Source: Lachnospiraceae bacterium
Lineage (GTDB): Bacteria > Bacillota > Clostridia > Lachnospirales > Lachnospiraceae
Direction: 5' to 3'
Length of the DNA: 54,947 nucleotides
NCBI GenBank assembly: GCA_017456585.1
Contig: JAFTJD010000022.1
Coordinates: forward strand, 1-54,947
A program made the translations under genes and the position numbers. The notes under the pieces are model-generated. The model worked only from the letters and a program-made list of their open reading frames with translations. It was not told where the DNA came from and ran no database searches. Position 1 is the first letter of the stretch, and every line of letters begins with the position of its first letter. Below, one piece after another: positions 27,309-34,933 of this stretch.

Positions 27309-27595
27309 AGGCAAAGTCATTTTGTTAAAGCTAAGTTGTGCTAAACACATATAATAGATGATGTTTTCCTCTAAGACACGCTCTCGCTACGTGAAAAACG
27401 TAACAGTACTAAACTCAGAAGACCAAATGAGGAGTAATGCAATACAGATAATCTCACGGATTGATTTATCTGATATGCATTACTCCTCATTTTTCTTCGT
27501 TAAGTGCTGCGTTTTCAAGTGTCTTAACGGAAATACATCATCTATAATATAATATGTGTAATTCACAGTATTGATTTAACTAAATGACTTTGCCT
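27309..27595. mobile_element. MITE-like long palindrome, copy 2 (complete)
   Basis: The ends are inverted: AGGCAAAGTCATTT (27309-27322) and AAATGACTTTGCCT (27582-27595). The similarity between arms continues inward over the whole 287 bp, with short gaps (CACATATAATA, GATGATGT, TAAGACAC and GAAAAACG find partners). It ends in a central hairpin built on ATGAGGAGTAATGCA with its complement. It carries no credible gene. It fills the space between two convergent genes. The same family appears at 1-177 and, as a core only, at 31250-31338. Target duplications are not evident. Confidence 0.75.
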
Positions 27596-27606
27596 GATTA
27601 GCAAAT

Positions 27607-30279
27607 TTATCGCTTCAGTCCGATTTTTAAAGAGCGTATAAGCACGATTGCCTCATGAACCACAAGCGGCATTAGTGAAAGGAAGATAAGGTATATCCAG
27701 TCATTGAAGCCGAGAGTAGCGGTTGAGAAAACGCCTGAAAGATAAGGAATCTGTGTGATTATAAGCTGTAATAATAATCCTATACCAAGAGACAGCCAAA
27801 TCATTGGGTTGTGGTTTTTCATGTTCTCGAATATGGATGTTTTGGTGTTACGCATACCTATGGCATGGAAAAGCTGGGAAATTCCGAGGACCGAGAATGC
27901 GTAGGTTTGGCACTTGGTAAGAATCTTAGGGTTGTTAAGTAACATATCAATGGTGGAAAGGTTTAGTTCAAGATTAGGGCTGCTCTTGATAATAAAATAT
28001 GGAATTGTAACAAAAGCAATAAGCGTAATGGCTGCAATGAGCATACCATAGGATAGAGTCAGTATGAGTCCGCCATGAGCAAAAAGGCTTTCCTTGGCAG
28101 GTCTTGGCGGACATTTCATCATTTGTGAGGTGTCGTTTTTATCTGTGCCTAATGAAAGAGCGGGAAAAGTATCCGTAATGAGATTAACCCAAAGGATATG
28201 GCTTGCTTTCAGAGGAGTAGGAAGTCCTGCGAGTACGGCAAGGAACATGGTAATTATTTCACCAAAGTTTGATGATAATAAGAATAAAACCGATTTCTTG
28301 ATATTAGCGTAGATTCCACGGCCTTCTTCTATTGCTTTTTCTATGGTTGCAAAATTATCATCGGTCAGGACAAGGTCGGCTGCATCCTTGGCTACATCTG
28401 TTCCGTATTTGCCCATGGCGATACCGATATCGGCAGCCTTAAGGGATGGGGCGTCGTTAGTGCCGTCTCCGGTCATTGCAACGACATTACCGCATGACTT
28501 GAATGCACGAACAATACGTGTCTTGTGTTCAGGAGATACTCTTGCAAAAACGCTAATATCAGGTATGCGTTTCCTAAGCTCTTCATCAGACATGGAGGAT
28601 AGTTCATCTCCGCTTAAACATTGTGATTCATCTGTGGCTATACCAAGACTTTTGGCTATTGCAAGGGCGGTGTTTTTGTGGTCGCCGGTAATCATAACAG
28701 TTTTGACGCCTGCTACTAAGAAGGTTTCGATAGCAGCCTTTGCTTCATCTCTTATCGGGTCAATCATTCCGACGAAGCCGAGGAATACGAGTTTTTCTTC
28801 CGATGGAGAACTTATATTGTCCTTGTAGGCAAGACCTAAAGTTCTTAAAGCTTCCGAGGACATTTTTTCTACGGCATTGGTAATGCCGTCTTTTGCTTTT
28901 CCTGTGAGAGGGATAACTTTGCCGTCTACTAATTGATGTGTACATACCGAGAGAAGCTTTTCGACAGAACCCTTAGTGTATTGAAGCTTGCTGCCGTTTG
29001 CTTCATGTAGGGTTGTCATGAGTTTTCTGTCAGAGTCAAAGGGAATCTCGTTGATGCGGGGCATACGCCTTGTGAGCTCAGTAGGATTTACATCGAATTT
29101 AATTGCCATCTCAAGCAGAGCAGTTTCGGTAGGGTCACCAAGCATGGAATCGCCGGCAACATTGTAGCTTGCGTCGTTACATAAGCTAAAACCTTCAAGC
29201 AACATTCGATGGGAGACGTAATTTAACTTATGCAGGGGAAGTATTTCCTCATCCGCATAACACTTGACTACGGTCATTTTGTTCTGGGTCAGGGTGCCTG
29301 TTTTGTCAGAGCATACTATATTTACGCAACCGAGTGTTTCTACGGAGGGCAATCTTCTTATTATGGTATTTATTTTAACCATGCGAGAAACGCTCAATGC
29401 AAGAACAATTGTAACTACAGCAGGCAAACCTTCGGGAACAGCGGCTACAGCAAGTGATATGGCGGTTAAAAGCATCTCGAAGATATCACGTTTCTGGAGA
29501 ACTGCAATGATAAAAAGTAGGACGCATAATATAATGGCAAGAATGGAAAGAAGCTTACCAAGGTCACCAAGACGTCGTTGAAGCGGAGTTGAGTCGTTTT
29601 CGGTTTGATTAATGGAAGTTGCTATCTTGCCGATTTCGGTATGCATACCTGTGGCGACTACGATACCTTCACCATGGCCATATACAACATTAGTTGACAT
29701 AAATGCCATGTTGTGTCTGTCCCCAATCGTGCTGCGATGAGGAGCAATGAAAGAGGCATCTTTTTCAATAGGCAAGGATTCTCCGGTGAGAGAAGCCTCC
29801 TCGGTTTTTAAGCTGTGAGTGGCGGTAAGGCGTATATCAGCAGGGACCTGTCTGCCTGCCTCCAGAATAACAAGGTCTCCGGGGACAAGATTTGAGGCGG
29901 CTATTTCCTGAATATTACCATCTCGTTTTACAAGTGCGGTAGGGCTGGTAAGCTTCTGTAACGCTTCCAGTGCCTTGATTGCCTTGCCTTCCTGGATTAC
30001 CCCTACAAAAGCATTGATTAAGATAACTGCAATTATAATGAGAGTATCACTAAGCTCACCAAGTAATGCAGAGATTATAGCAGCAACTATCAATATGTAT
30101 ATAAGAGGTTCATTAAGCTGCTCCAGAAACATGGTAAGATAAGACTTAGGCTTGGCTTTGGCAAGGGCATTAGGACCGTATTTATCCAGTCTGTTATTGA
30201 TTTCCGAGGACTTGAGTCCGGTTTTATCATTCGCGTTATATGCCGAAAGTGCTTCGGTTATGGTTTTTTCTTCGAACAA
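27607..30279 (-). CDS. Calcium-type P-type ATPase (P2A)
   Basis: An 890-residue cation pump with an N-terminal cation ATPase domain and about ten membrane helices. Diagnostic motifs are the phosphorylation site DKTGTLTQNKMT, TGES in the actuator domain, PEGLPAVVTIVLALSVSRM in helix 4 (the SERCA/PMR1-type ion site), MITGDHKNTALAIA and the hinge MTGDGTNDAPSLKAADIGIAMG. These place it in the Ca2+-transporting P2A group. I start it at TTG 30279, which follows AAAGGAG by five bases; the longer in-frame extension (to 30375) has no ribosome binding site. It is flanked by palindromic elements on both sides. Export of Ca2+ (or Mn2+) is the expected function. Confidence 0.92.
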   Translation of the reverse strand: MFEEKTITEALSAYNANDKTGLKSSEINNRLDKYGPNALAKAKPKSYLTMFLEQLNEPLIYILIVAAIISALLGELSDTLIIIAVILINAFVGVIQEGKAIKALEALQKLTSPTALVKRDGNIQEIAASNLVPGDLVILEAGRQVPADIRLTATHSLKTEEASLTGESLPIEKDASFIAPHRSTIGDRHNMAFMSTNVVYGHGEGIVVATGMHTEIGKIATSINQTENDSTPLQRRLGDLGKLLSILAIILCVLLFIIAVLQKRDIFEMLLTAISLAVAAVPEGLPAVVTIVLALSVSRMVKINTIIRRLPSVETLGCVNIVCSDKTGTLTQNKMTVVKCYADEEILPLHKLNYVSHRMLLEGFSLCNDASYNVAGDSMLGDPTETALLEMAIKFDVNPTELTRRMPRINEIPFDSDRKLMTTLHEANGSKLQYTKGSVEKLLSVCTHQLVDGKVIPLTGKAKDGITNAVEKMSSEALRTLGLAYKDNISSPSEEKLVFLGFVGMIDPIRDEAKAAIETFLVAGVKTVMITGDHKNTALAIAKSLGIATDESQCLSGDELSSMSDEELRKRIPDISVFARVSPEHKTRIVRAFKSCGNVVAMTGDGTNDAPSLKAADIGIAMGKYGTDVAKDAADLVLTDDNFATIEKAIEEGRGIYANIKKSVLFLLSSNFGEIITMFLAVLAGLPTPLKASHILWVNLITDTFPALSLGTDKNDTSQMMKCPPRPAKESLFAHGGLILTLSYGMLIAAITLIAFVTIPYFIIKSSPNLELNLSTIDMLLNNPKILTKCQTYAFSVLGISQLFHAIGMRNTKTSIFENMKNHNPMIWLSLGIGLLLQLIITQIPYLSGVFSTATLGFNDWIYLIFLSLMPLVVHEAIVLIRSLKIGLKR

Positions 30280-30390
30280 GGTGGCTCCTTTTGATAAGTA
30301 ATTGGTTGGAATATGTATATGCTGTACCAGGGACAAAAAATGCAGGTAATTAATACAAGAAACGCCGCATACCATATATAAAAGTACAAT

Positions 30391-30789
30391 TTAGGCAAAT
30401 GCCAACCCATAGTACGAATTTTAGCTTGTTTATTGCATGCAGAAAACGTATTAAGGCAAAGCGATTAGGAATATATGTTTCTGCTCGCAACCTTACGCTC
30501 CCAAGTAAAACTATACCCTTTGCCGCTTCGATTTTTGATTACACGCCCCTCTCGCTAAACTCGAACAAGGTGCATATCTGTATAGTCGGTTACCACGAAT
30601 AGTCTTATTGCACCTTGTTCTCAAACAGTATCTCCGGGGCGTGCTTTATCGAAGCGTTGCAAAGTGAAGTTCTACTAGGGGAGCTATGTTGTCTTCGCGA
30701 AACATATAATTCCTAAGTGCTTTGCTCTCAAAGTGTTGTGAATGCAATAAACAAGCTAAAATTCGTACTATGGGTTGGCAAATGCCTAA
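30391..30789. mobile_element. MITE-like long palindrome of a second type
   Basis: The 47-bp ends (30391-30437 and 30743-30789) are inverted repeats matching at 45 of 47 positions. The resemblance continues through the interior (TTAGGAAT(T)ATATGTTTC, GCTTCGAT, CACGCCCC, GAACAAGGTGCA find partners) to a centre near 30590, making a 399-bp imperfect palindrome. There is no coding content. Its outermost bases (TTAGGCAAA) share AGGCAAA with the ends of the other element, but the interior differs, so I treat it as a separate or distant family. It separates the ATPase start from the PrcB-like gene. The rest of the 30280-30818 gap holds only the two 5' flanks. Confidence 0.75.
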
Positions 30790-30818
30790 GGATACAATTA
30801 TCGAAAAGGGGTGAAAAA

Positions 30819-31235
30819 ATGAAATCGGGAAAGATGGTTGCAATGGGTATGTTACTTGCTTGTGTGTCGATGGGCAGTGTGGCGTGTAATGTGGAGAAAC
30901 AGGAGGATATAAAGGTTAGGGATATAGAATTTACTGTCCTTAAGGAAAGCGAGATACCGGAAGATATAATGGAACTGGTTGATGAAAAGAAGAACGAAGA
31001 ATTCCGCCTTGCAAAAACAAAGGATTCCTATACCTATGTATTAGCAGGCTACGGAAAGCAGGAAACGGGTGGTTTCAGTATACAGGTAGAAGATATTTAT
31101 CTAGGCGAAAATGCGGTATATGTCGATACCGAGCTTATGGGACCGGCTAAGAATGAAAAGGTAAGCGAAGCCGAATCCTATCCTTTCATAGTAGTTAAGA
31201 TGGAACACACAGACGAACCTATTATTTTCAAATAG
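30819..31235 (+). CDS. PrcB-like lipoprotein
   Basis: A 138-residue secreted lipoprotein: basic start MKSGK, hydrophobic stretch, lipobox MGSVAC with Cys at about 22. The mature part (KESEIPEDIMELVDEKK ... YTYVLAGYGKQETGGFSIQV) matches the PrcB C-terminal domain pattern, where the YGxxxTGGY/F block is characteristic. PrcB is known as a partner of the PrtP protease in spirochaetes, but no protease gene is nearby. The start at 30819 follows AAGGGGTG and lies 30 bp beyond the palindromic element, so its promoter may be inside that element. Confidence 0.7.
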   Translation: MKSGKMVAMGMLLACVSMGSVACNVEKQEDIKVRDIEFTVLKESEIPEDIMELVDEKKNEEFRLAKTKDSYTYVLAGYGKQETGGFSIQVEDIYLGENAVYVDTELMGPAKNEKVSEAESYPFIVVKMEHTDEPIIFK

Positions 31236-31249
31236 AATGAGAGGGATGC

Positions 31250-31338
31250 GAAGAAAAATGAGGAGTAATGCATATCAGATAAATTAATTTGTTGAGATTA
31301 TCTGTATTGCATTACTCCTCATTTGGCTTTCTGAGTTT
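31250..31338 (-). repeat. Core hairpin of the palindromic repeat, copy 3
   Basis: Read on the minus strand, this is AAACTCAGAAAGCCAAATG followed by the same GAGGAGTAATGCA hairpin as in copy 2 and by ATTTTTCTTCG. The outer arms are missing. It lies between two convergent genes, only a few bases after the oxidoreductase stop, and its stem plus T-tract would terminate that minus-strand gene. Confidence 0.8.
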
Positions 31339-31344
31339 AGTGTT

Positions 31345-32730
31345 TTACATGTTAGAGGTGATTTGTCTTGCTACATGAACACCACTTGCAGAAGCATGGG
31401 AAAGGGAGTGGGTTACGCCACTGCCGTCGCCTATTATATATAGGCCTTTGTATTTGGTTTCGAGGTTGTCATCTATATCTACTTCCATGTTGTAGAATTT
31501 GACTTCTACGCCATAAAGTAAGGTGTCATCGTTTGCTGTACCCGGAGCAATCTTATCAAGAGCATATATCATCTCAATTATACCGTCAAGGACTCGCTTA
31601 GGAAGTACAAGGCTTAAGTCGCCGGGTGTTGCTGCAAGGGTAGGTGTTACCAGACCTTCCTCTATACGTGTTGAATTACTTCTTCTGCCTCGGACAAGGT
31701 CGCCGAATCTCTGGACAATAACACCGCCACCTAACATATTAGAAAGTCGGGCAATACTTTCGCCATAGCCGTTACTGTCTTTAAACGGCTCAGAGAAATG
31801 TTTGGCAACAAGTAAGGCGAAATTAGTATTCTCGGTCTGATGCTCGGGATCTTCATAACTGTGTCCGTTAACGGTAACAATTCCGTTGGTATTTTCATTA
31901 ACAACTATACCATACGGATTCATACAGAAGGTACGGACATTGTCTTCGAATTTCTCTGTACGGTATACAATTTTACTTTCATATAACTCATCAGTAAGAT
32001 GGGAAAAAATAACTGCAGGAATCTCTACTCTTACACCGATATCTACACGATTGGATTTGGTCTCTATGGAAAGGTCTTCGCATACCGACTGCATCCACTT
32101 GCTGCCGCTTCTGCCTACCGAAACTATACATCTGTTACAGTCAGCGTAAGAAGAACCATAATGAACGCGGTAGCCATCATCAAGAAGCTCAAGACGTTCT
32201 ATCGGAGTATCGAAGAAGAAATCTACCTTCTTACAAAGCTCTGCGTAAAGATTGGCAAGAACCACATAGTTAATATCAGTGCCCAGATGTCTTACTGAGG
32301 CATCAAGAAGCTTCAATTTATTCTGAAGACATAATTTCTTGAATTTAGTACCTGCGGTAGAATACATCTTGGTACCTTCACCACCGTAGGCAAGGTTGAT
32401 TTCATCAACATATTTCATAAGTTCAATAGCCTTTTGTTTGCCTATGTGCTCATAAAGAGTTCCACCGAAATCGTTTGTAATATTGTATTTTCCGTCTGAA
32501 AAAGCACCTGCACCACCAAAACCGTTCATTATTGCACAGGTTTTACATTTTATACAGGATTTAACCTTGTCGCCGTCTATAGGACAACGCCTTTTTTCAA
32601 GTGAGTGGCCCGCCTCAAATACAGCAACCTTAAGATTGGGCTTCTGCTTGATAAGCTCATATGCCGAGAATATTCCACCCGGGCCTGCTCCTACAATTAT
32701 AACATCATAATTTGAACCATTTGTTTGCAT
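31345..32730 (-). CDS. FAD-dependent oxidoreductase (COG2509-like)
   Basis: A 461-residue flavoprotein with an N-terminal dinucleotide-binding motif VIIVGAGPGGIFSAYEL (about 9-25). A Cys-rich segment follows near 50-70 (RRCPIDG ... CIKCKTCAIMNGFGGAGAFSDGK), typical of a widespread NAD(P)/FAD-dependent dehydrogenase family of unknown substrate. The C-terminal GLYIIGDGSGVTHSLSHA closes the FAD site. The three clustered cysteines could hold an Fe-S cluster or metal. ATG after AGGAGGTTTAC. It has its own promoter (32804-32832). Function beyond flavin-dependent redox chemistry cannot be assigned. Confidence 0.83.
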   Translation of the reverse strand: MQTNGSNYDVIIVGAGPGGIFSAYELIKQKPNLKVAVFEAGHSLEKRRCPIDGDKVKSCIKCKTCAIMNGFGGAGAFSDGKYNITNDFGGTLYEHIGKQKAIELMKYVDEINLAYGGEGTKMYSTAGTKFKKLCLQNKLKLLDASVRHLGTDINYVVLANLYAELCKKVDFFFDTPIERLELLDDGYRVHYGSSYADCNRCIVSVGRSGSKWMQSVCEDLSIETKSNRVDIGVRVEIPAVIFSHLTDELYESKIVYRTEKFEDNVRTFCMNPYGIVVNENTNGIVTVNGHSYEDPEHQTENTNFALLVAKHFSEPFKDSNGYGESIARLSNMLGGGVIVQRFGDLVRGRRSNSTRIEEGLVTPTLAATPGDLSLVLPKRVLDGIIEMIYALDKIAPGTANDDTLLYGVEVKFYNMEVDIDDNLETKYKGLYIIGDGSGVTHSLSHASASGVHVARQITSNM

Positions 32731-32803
32731 GTAAACCTCCTAGAAATATAGCTACTTTGTACTGCGCGTATCAAACAGAATGTTCGGCGCGTACCCCCTT
32801 ATG

Positions 32804-32832
32804 ATAGTAGCAAAAAAACTATATAAAGTCAA
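32804..32832 (-). promoter_or_regulatory. Promoter of the FAD oxidoreductase
   Basis: On the minus strand, TTGACT (32832-32827), exactly 17 bp, then TACTAT (32809-32804). The leader of about 65 nt contains a possible GCGC-based stem (TACGCGC with GCGCAGTA) before the AGGAGG site. Confidence 0.6.
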
Positions 32833-32931
32833 ACGAGATGACATTGTTTATAAGGGAGAATTGTACAAGAATTCCGGATGGATAAAAAAATATCTTAATG
32901 CATTTTGATATACAAAAAGTGCATACTTTGG

Positions 32932-32961
32932 TTGAAAAAGGTCTGCTTACTATGGTAATAT
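32932..32961 (+). promoter_or_regulatory. Promoter of the EAL-domain gene
   Basis: TTGAAA (32932-32937), an 18-bp spacer and an extended -10 TGGTAATAT (TAATAT at 32956-32961). The ATG is 24 bp downstream after AAAGGGG. Confidence 0.5.
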
Positions 32962-32984
32962 ATATTATAGAAAGGGGCTAGGCT

Positions 32985-34844
32985 ATGAATATAAAAGTAC
33001 AGATAAGCGGATTAGTTATATTATTTATAATTTTATATTTTTATCTTTATCATAGAAAAGTTAAGCTTAGAACAGAGAAGGCATTCTTTAGGTTATTGAT
33101 AGCAGTTATTGTCAGTGCATGTTTGGATATTTTTTCTATATATGTGATACATAATGCGGATATAATCAATGGTACTTTCTTGAATGTAGTATGTAAGCTC
33201 TATGTTATGTCGGTTATAGCATGTGTTCAAAGTTCTCTTTTATATGTATGCGTTGATATATATAAGGACGTGGATGTATATAGGAAAGTAGCGGTCAGAA
33301 GTTATGCATTGCTTGCATTGGCAGCTATATGCGTCGGAGTTCTGCCTATAGAGCATTATAATGATGAAGTTAATCAAGTGGCATATACCTATGGTAGTAG
33401 TGTAATAGTGGGATATTCATTTGGCTTTGTATTTCTTGCTACACTTATTGCTTATATTACATTTTCTAAGAAAAAGATGAATGTAAGACGAAGAAATGCC
33501 ATGACGGTATGGATTATTGTATGGTGCGTGGCATCGATCACACAGGTTTTTAATAATGAATTGCTGTTGATTACCTTCGCAGGAGCGCTCGGTATAATAA
33601 TTGTATACCTGCTTCTTGAGAATCCGGAGGCTAATATTGATAGGGAGCTGGGCGTTTTTAACCAGAATGCTCTTAATAAGTACGTTAAAGATTTATATGA
33701 CAGACATAAGCCGTTTTCGATGCTGGAAATAGTTGTTGACAGAGGCATAGGAAGCATAGGAGCGGAGTTGTGTTCATATTTGCTTGGACTTCCGCAGGGC
33801 GCGGTATTCAGATATTCTTCCGATAATATAATGCTTATATTCCCGGAAGATGATACGACGGCTATTCGTTATAAAGAGATTATTGCTATGAGACTTGAGC
33901 AAGGTTTTGGTAGAGATAATAATATTATTATTAAGCCATACTGGTTCTGTCTTTCGGATTCATCGGCGGTTGCGGATGGAGAAGAATTTTTTTCACTTGT
34001 TCAGTATGCACATCTTAACGTAGCAGACAAGGTTAGCAGTGATATTACTTTCATAGATAGTGATATGGCAGAGGATATGCAGAATTTTAAAGAGGCAGAG
34101 AAGCTTTTGGAAGAGGCCATTAAGAATGACTCTGTAGAAGTTTTCTATCAGCCTATCTTTTCTACGAAGGAGCATAAGTTCGTATCCGCAGAAGCCTTGG
34201 TAAGAATTCGTGACCATCATGGCAATATCATATATCCGGGTACATTCATTGATATAGCAGAAAGTAACGGAATTATTCTCAAGCTTGTTGAGATGGTTTT
34301 TGAGAAGGTGTTCAGATTTATTAAGAACAATCCGTTGGAGACATTAGGACTTAGTTATATTGAGATTAATCTCTCGGTAGTACAGTGTGCACACAGGAAT
34401 CTTGTTGCCGACTATATGCTGATAATGAATAAATATGGTATAAAGCCTACCAATATTGCATTAGAAATAACAGAGACAGCCAGTGCAGGTGCTAAGAAGA
34501 TATTACTCGAGAATATGAGAGTGATGAGAGATTTTGGAGTGCGTTTTGCACTTGATGATTTTGGAACAGGACATTCCAATCTTAACTATATGGCAGAGAT
34601 GCCTGTTGATATACTCAAATTCGATAAAGGTATGACACAAGCATATTTCCATAGTCAAAAGGCCAAATATGTCATGAATGCTGCCATAGAGATGGCAAGA
34701 GGTATGAAGCTCGCCATTGTTTTTGAAGGTGTTGAGACACGAGAAGAATATCAGGAAGCAGAAAGAATCGGAATAGACTATATACAAGGATATTATTTCT
34801 CCAAACCATTATCAGAAACAGACTTTTTGAATTTCCTGTTATAA
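32985..34844 (+). CDS. Membrane c-di-GMP phosphodiesterase (EAL) with degenerate GGDEF
   Basis: Residues 1-210 hold about seven membrane helices. Residues 215-370 form a GGDEF-like domain with no GGDEF signature (FRYSSDNIMLIF occupies its place). Residues 385-619 are an EAL domain with its active-site residues: Glu403 in AEALVRI, LEITET, Asp524-Asp525 in DDFGTGHSNL, Glu581 in EGVET, and QGYYFSKPL. It should therefore hydrolyse c-di-GMP to pGpG at the membrane. In other EAL proteins a degenerate GGDEF can act as a GTP sensor. It has its own promoter and ends in the terminator at 34873-34933. It is a candidate antagonist of the PelD receptor at 13252. Confidence 0.92.
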   Translation: MNIKVQISGLVILFIILYFYLYHRKVKLRTEKAFFRLLIAVIVSACLDIFSIYVIHNADIINGTFLNVVCKLYVMSVIACVQSSLLYVCVDIYKDVDVYRKVAVRSYALLALAAICVGVLPIEHYNDEVNQVAYTYGSSVIVGYSFGFVFLATLIAYITFSKKKMNVRRRNAMTVWIIVWCVASITQVFNNELLLITFAGALGIIIVYLLLENPEANIDRELGVFNQNALNKYVKDLYDRHKPFSMLEIVVDRGIGSIGAELCSYLLGLPQGAVFRYSSDNIMLIFPEDDTTAIRYKEIIAMRLEQGFGRDNNIIIKPYWFCLSDSSAVADGEEFFSLVQYAHLNVADKVSSDITFIDSDMAEDMQNFKEAEKLLEEAIKNDSVEVFYQPIFSTKEHKFVSAEALVRIRDHHGNIIYPGTFIDIAESNGIILKLVEMVFEKVFRFIKNNPLETLGLSYIEINLSVVQCAHRNLVADYMLIMNKYGIKPTNIALEITETASAGAKKILLENMRVMRDFGVRFALDDFGTGHSNLNYMAEMPVDILKFDKGMTQAYFHSQKAKYVMNAAIEMARGMKLAIVFEGVETREEYQEAERIGIDYIQGYYFSKPLSETDFLNFLL

Positions 34845-34865
34845 TATAGAAATATTTTCTTTAAC

Positions 34866-34895
34866 ACATATTTACCTTCCGGTTTGCATATATAT
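34866..34895 (+). promoter_or_regulatory. Sigma-E-like promoter before the sipL-like gene
   Basis: ACATATT (34866-34872) resembles the sigma-E -35 (KMATATT). CATATATAT (34887-34895) resembles the -10 (CATACA-T), with a 14-bp spacer. The start point would fall at about 34902, inside the loop of the overlapping hairpin, which would remove its 5' arm from the transcript. Confidence 0.45.
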
Positions 34896-34933
34896 TTGAC
34901 AAGTTAATATATGCAAAGCGGGAGGTATTTTTT
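34873..34933 (+). terminator. Terminator hairpin containing the next gene's ribosome binding site
   Basis: A stem of about 19 pairs with one mismatch joins 34873-34892 to 34108-type bases 34908-34927 (TACCTTCCG with CGGGAGGTA, then TTTGCATATA with TATATGCAAA). Six T residues follow. The 3' arm contains GGGAGG, the only good Shine-Dalgarno for the GTG at 34934. In read-through RNA it would end transcription or hide the site. Confidence 0.75.

Noticed and set aside
27358..27552. Reading frame inside the palindromic element
   Set aside because: It lies wholly inside the repeat, has no ribosome binding site, and its sequence follows the palindrome rather than codon constraints.
30280..30375. N-terminal extension of the P-type ATPase to an upstream ATG
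   Set aside because: There is no Shine-Dalgarno for it, whereas the TTG at 30279 follows AAAGGAG at the right distance and gives the normal family N-terminus.
30399..30602. Reading frame inside the second palindromic element
   Set aside because: It is confined to one arm of the palindrome and lacks a start signal.
32731..32803. Riboswitch-like leader of the FAD oxidoreductase
   Set aside because: A GCGC stem is possible, but part of the outer pairing (GCTACT/AGTAGC) lies in the promoter -10 region and would not be transcribed; no known riboswitch consensus was recognised.
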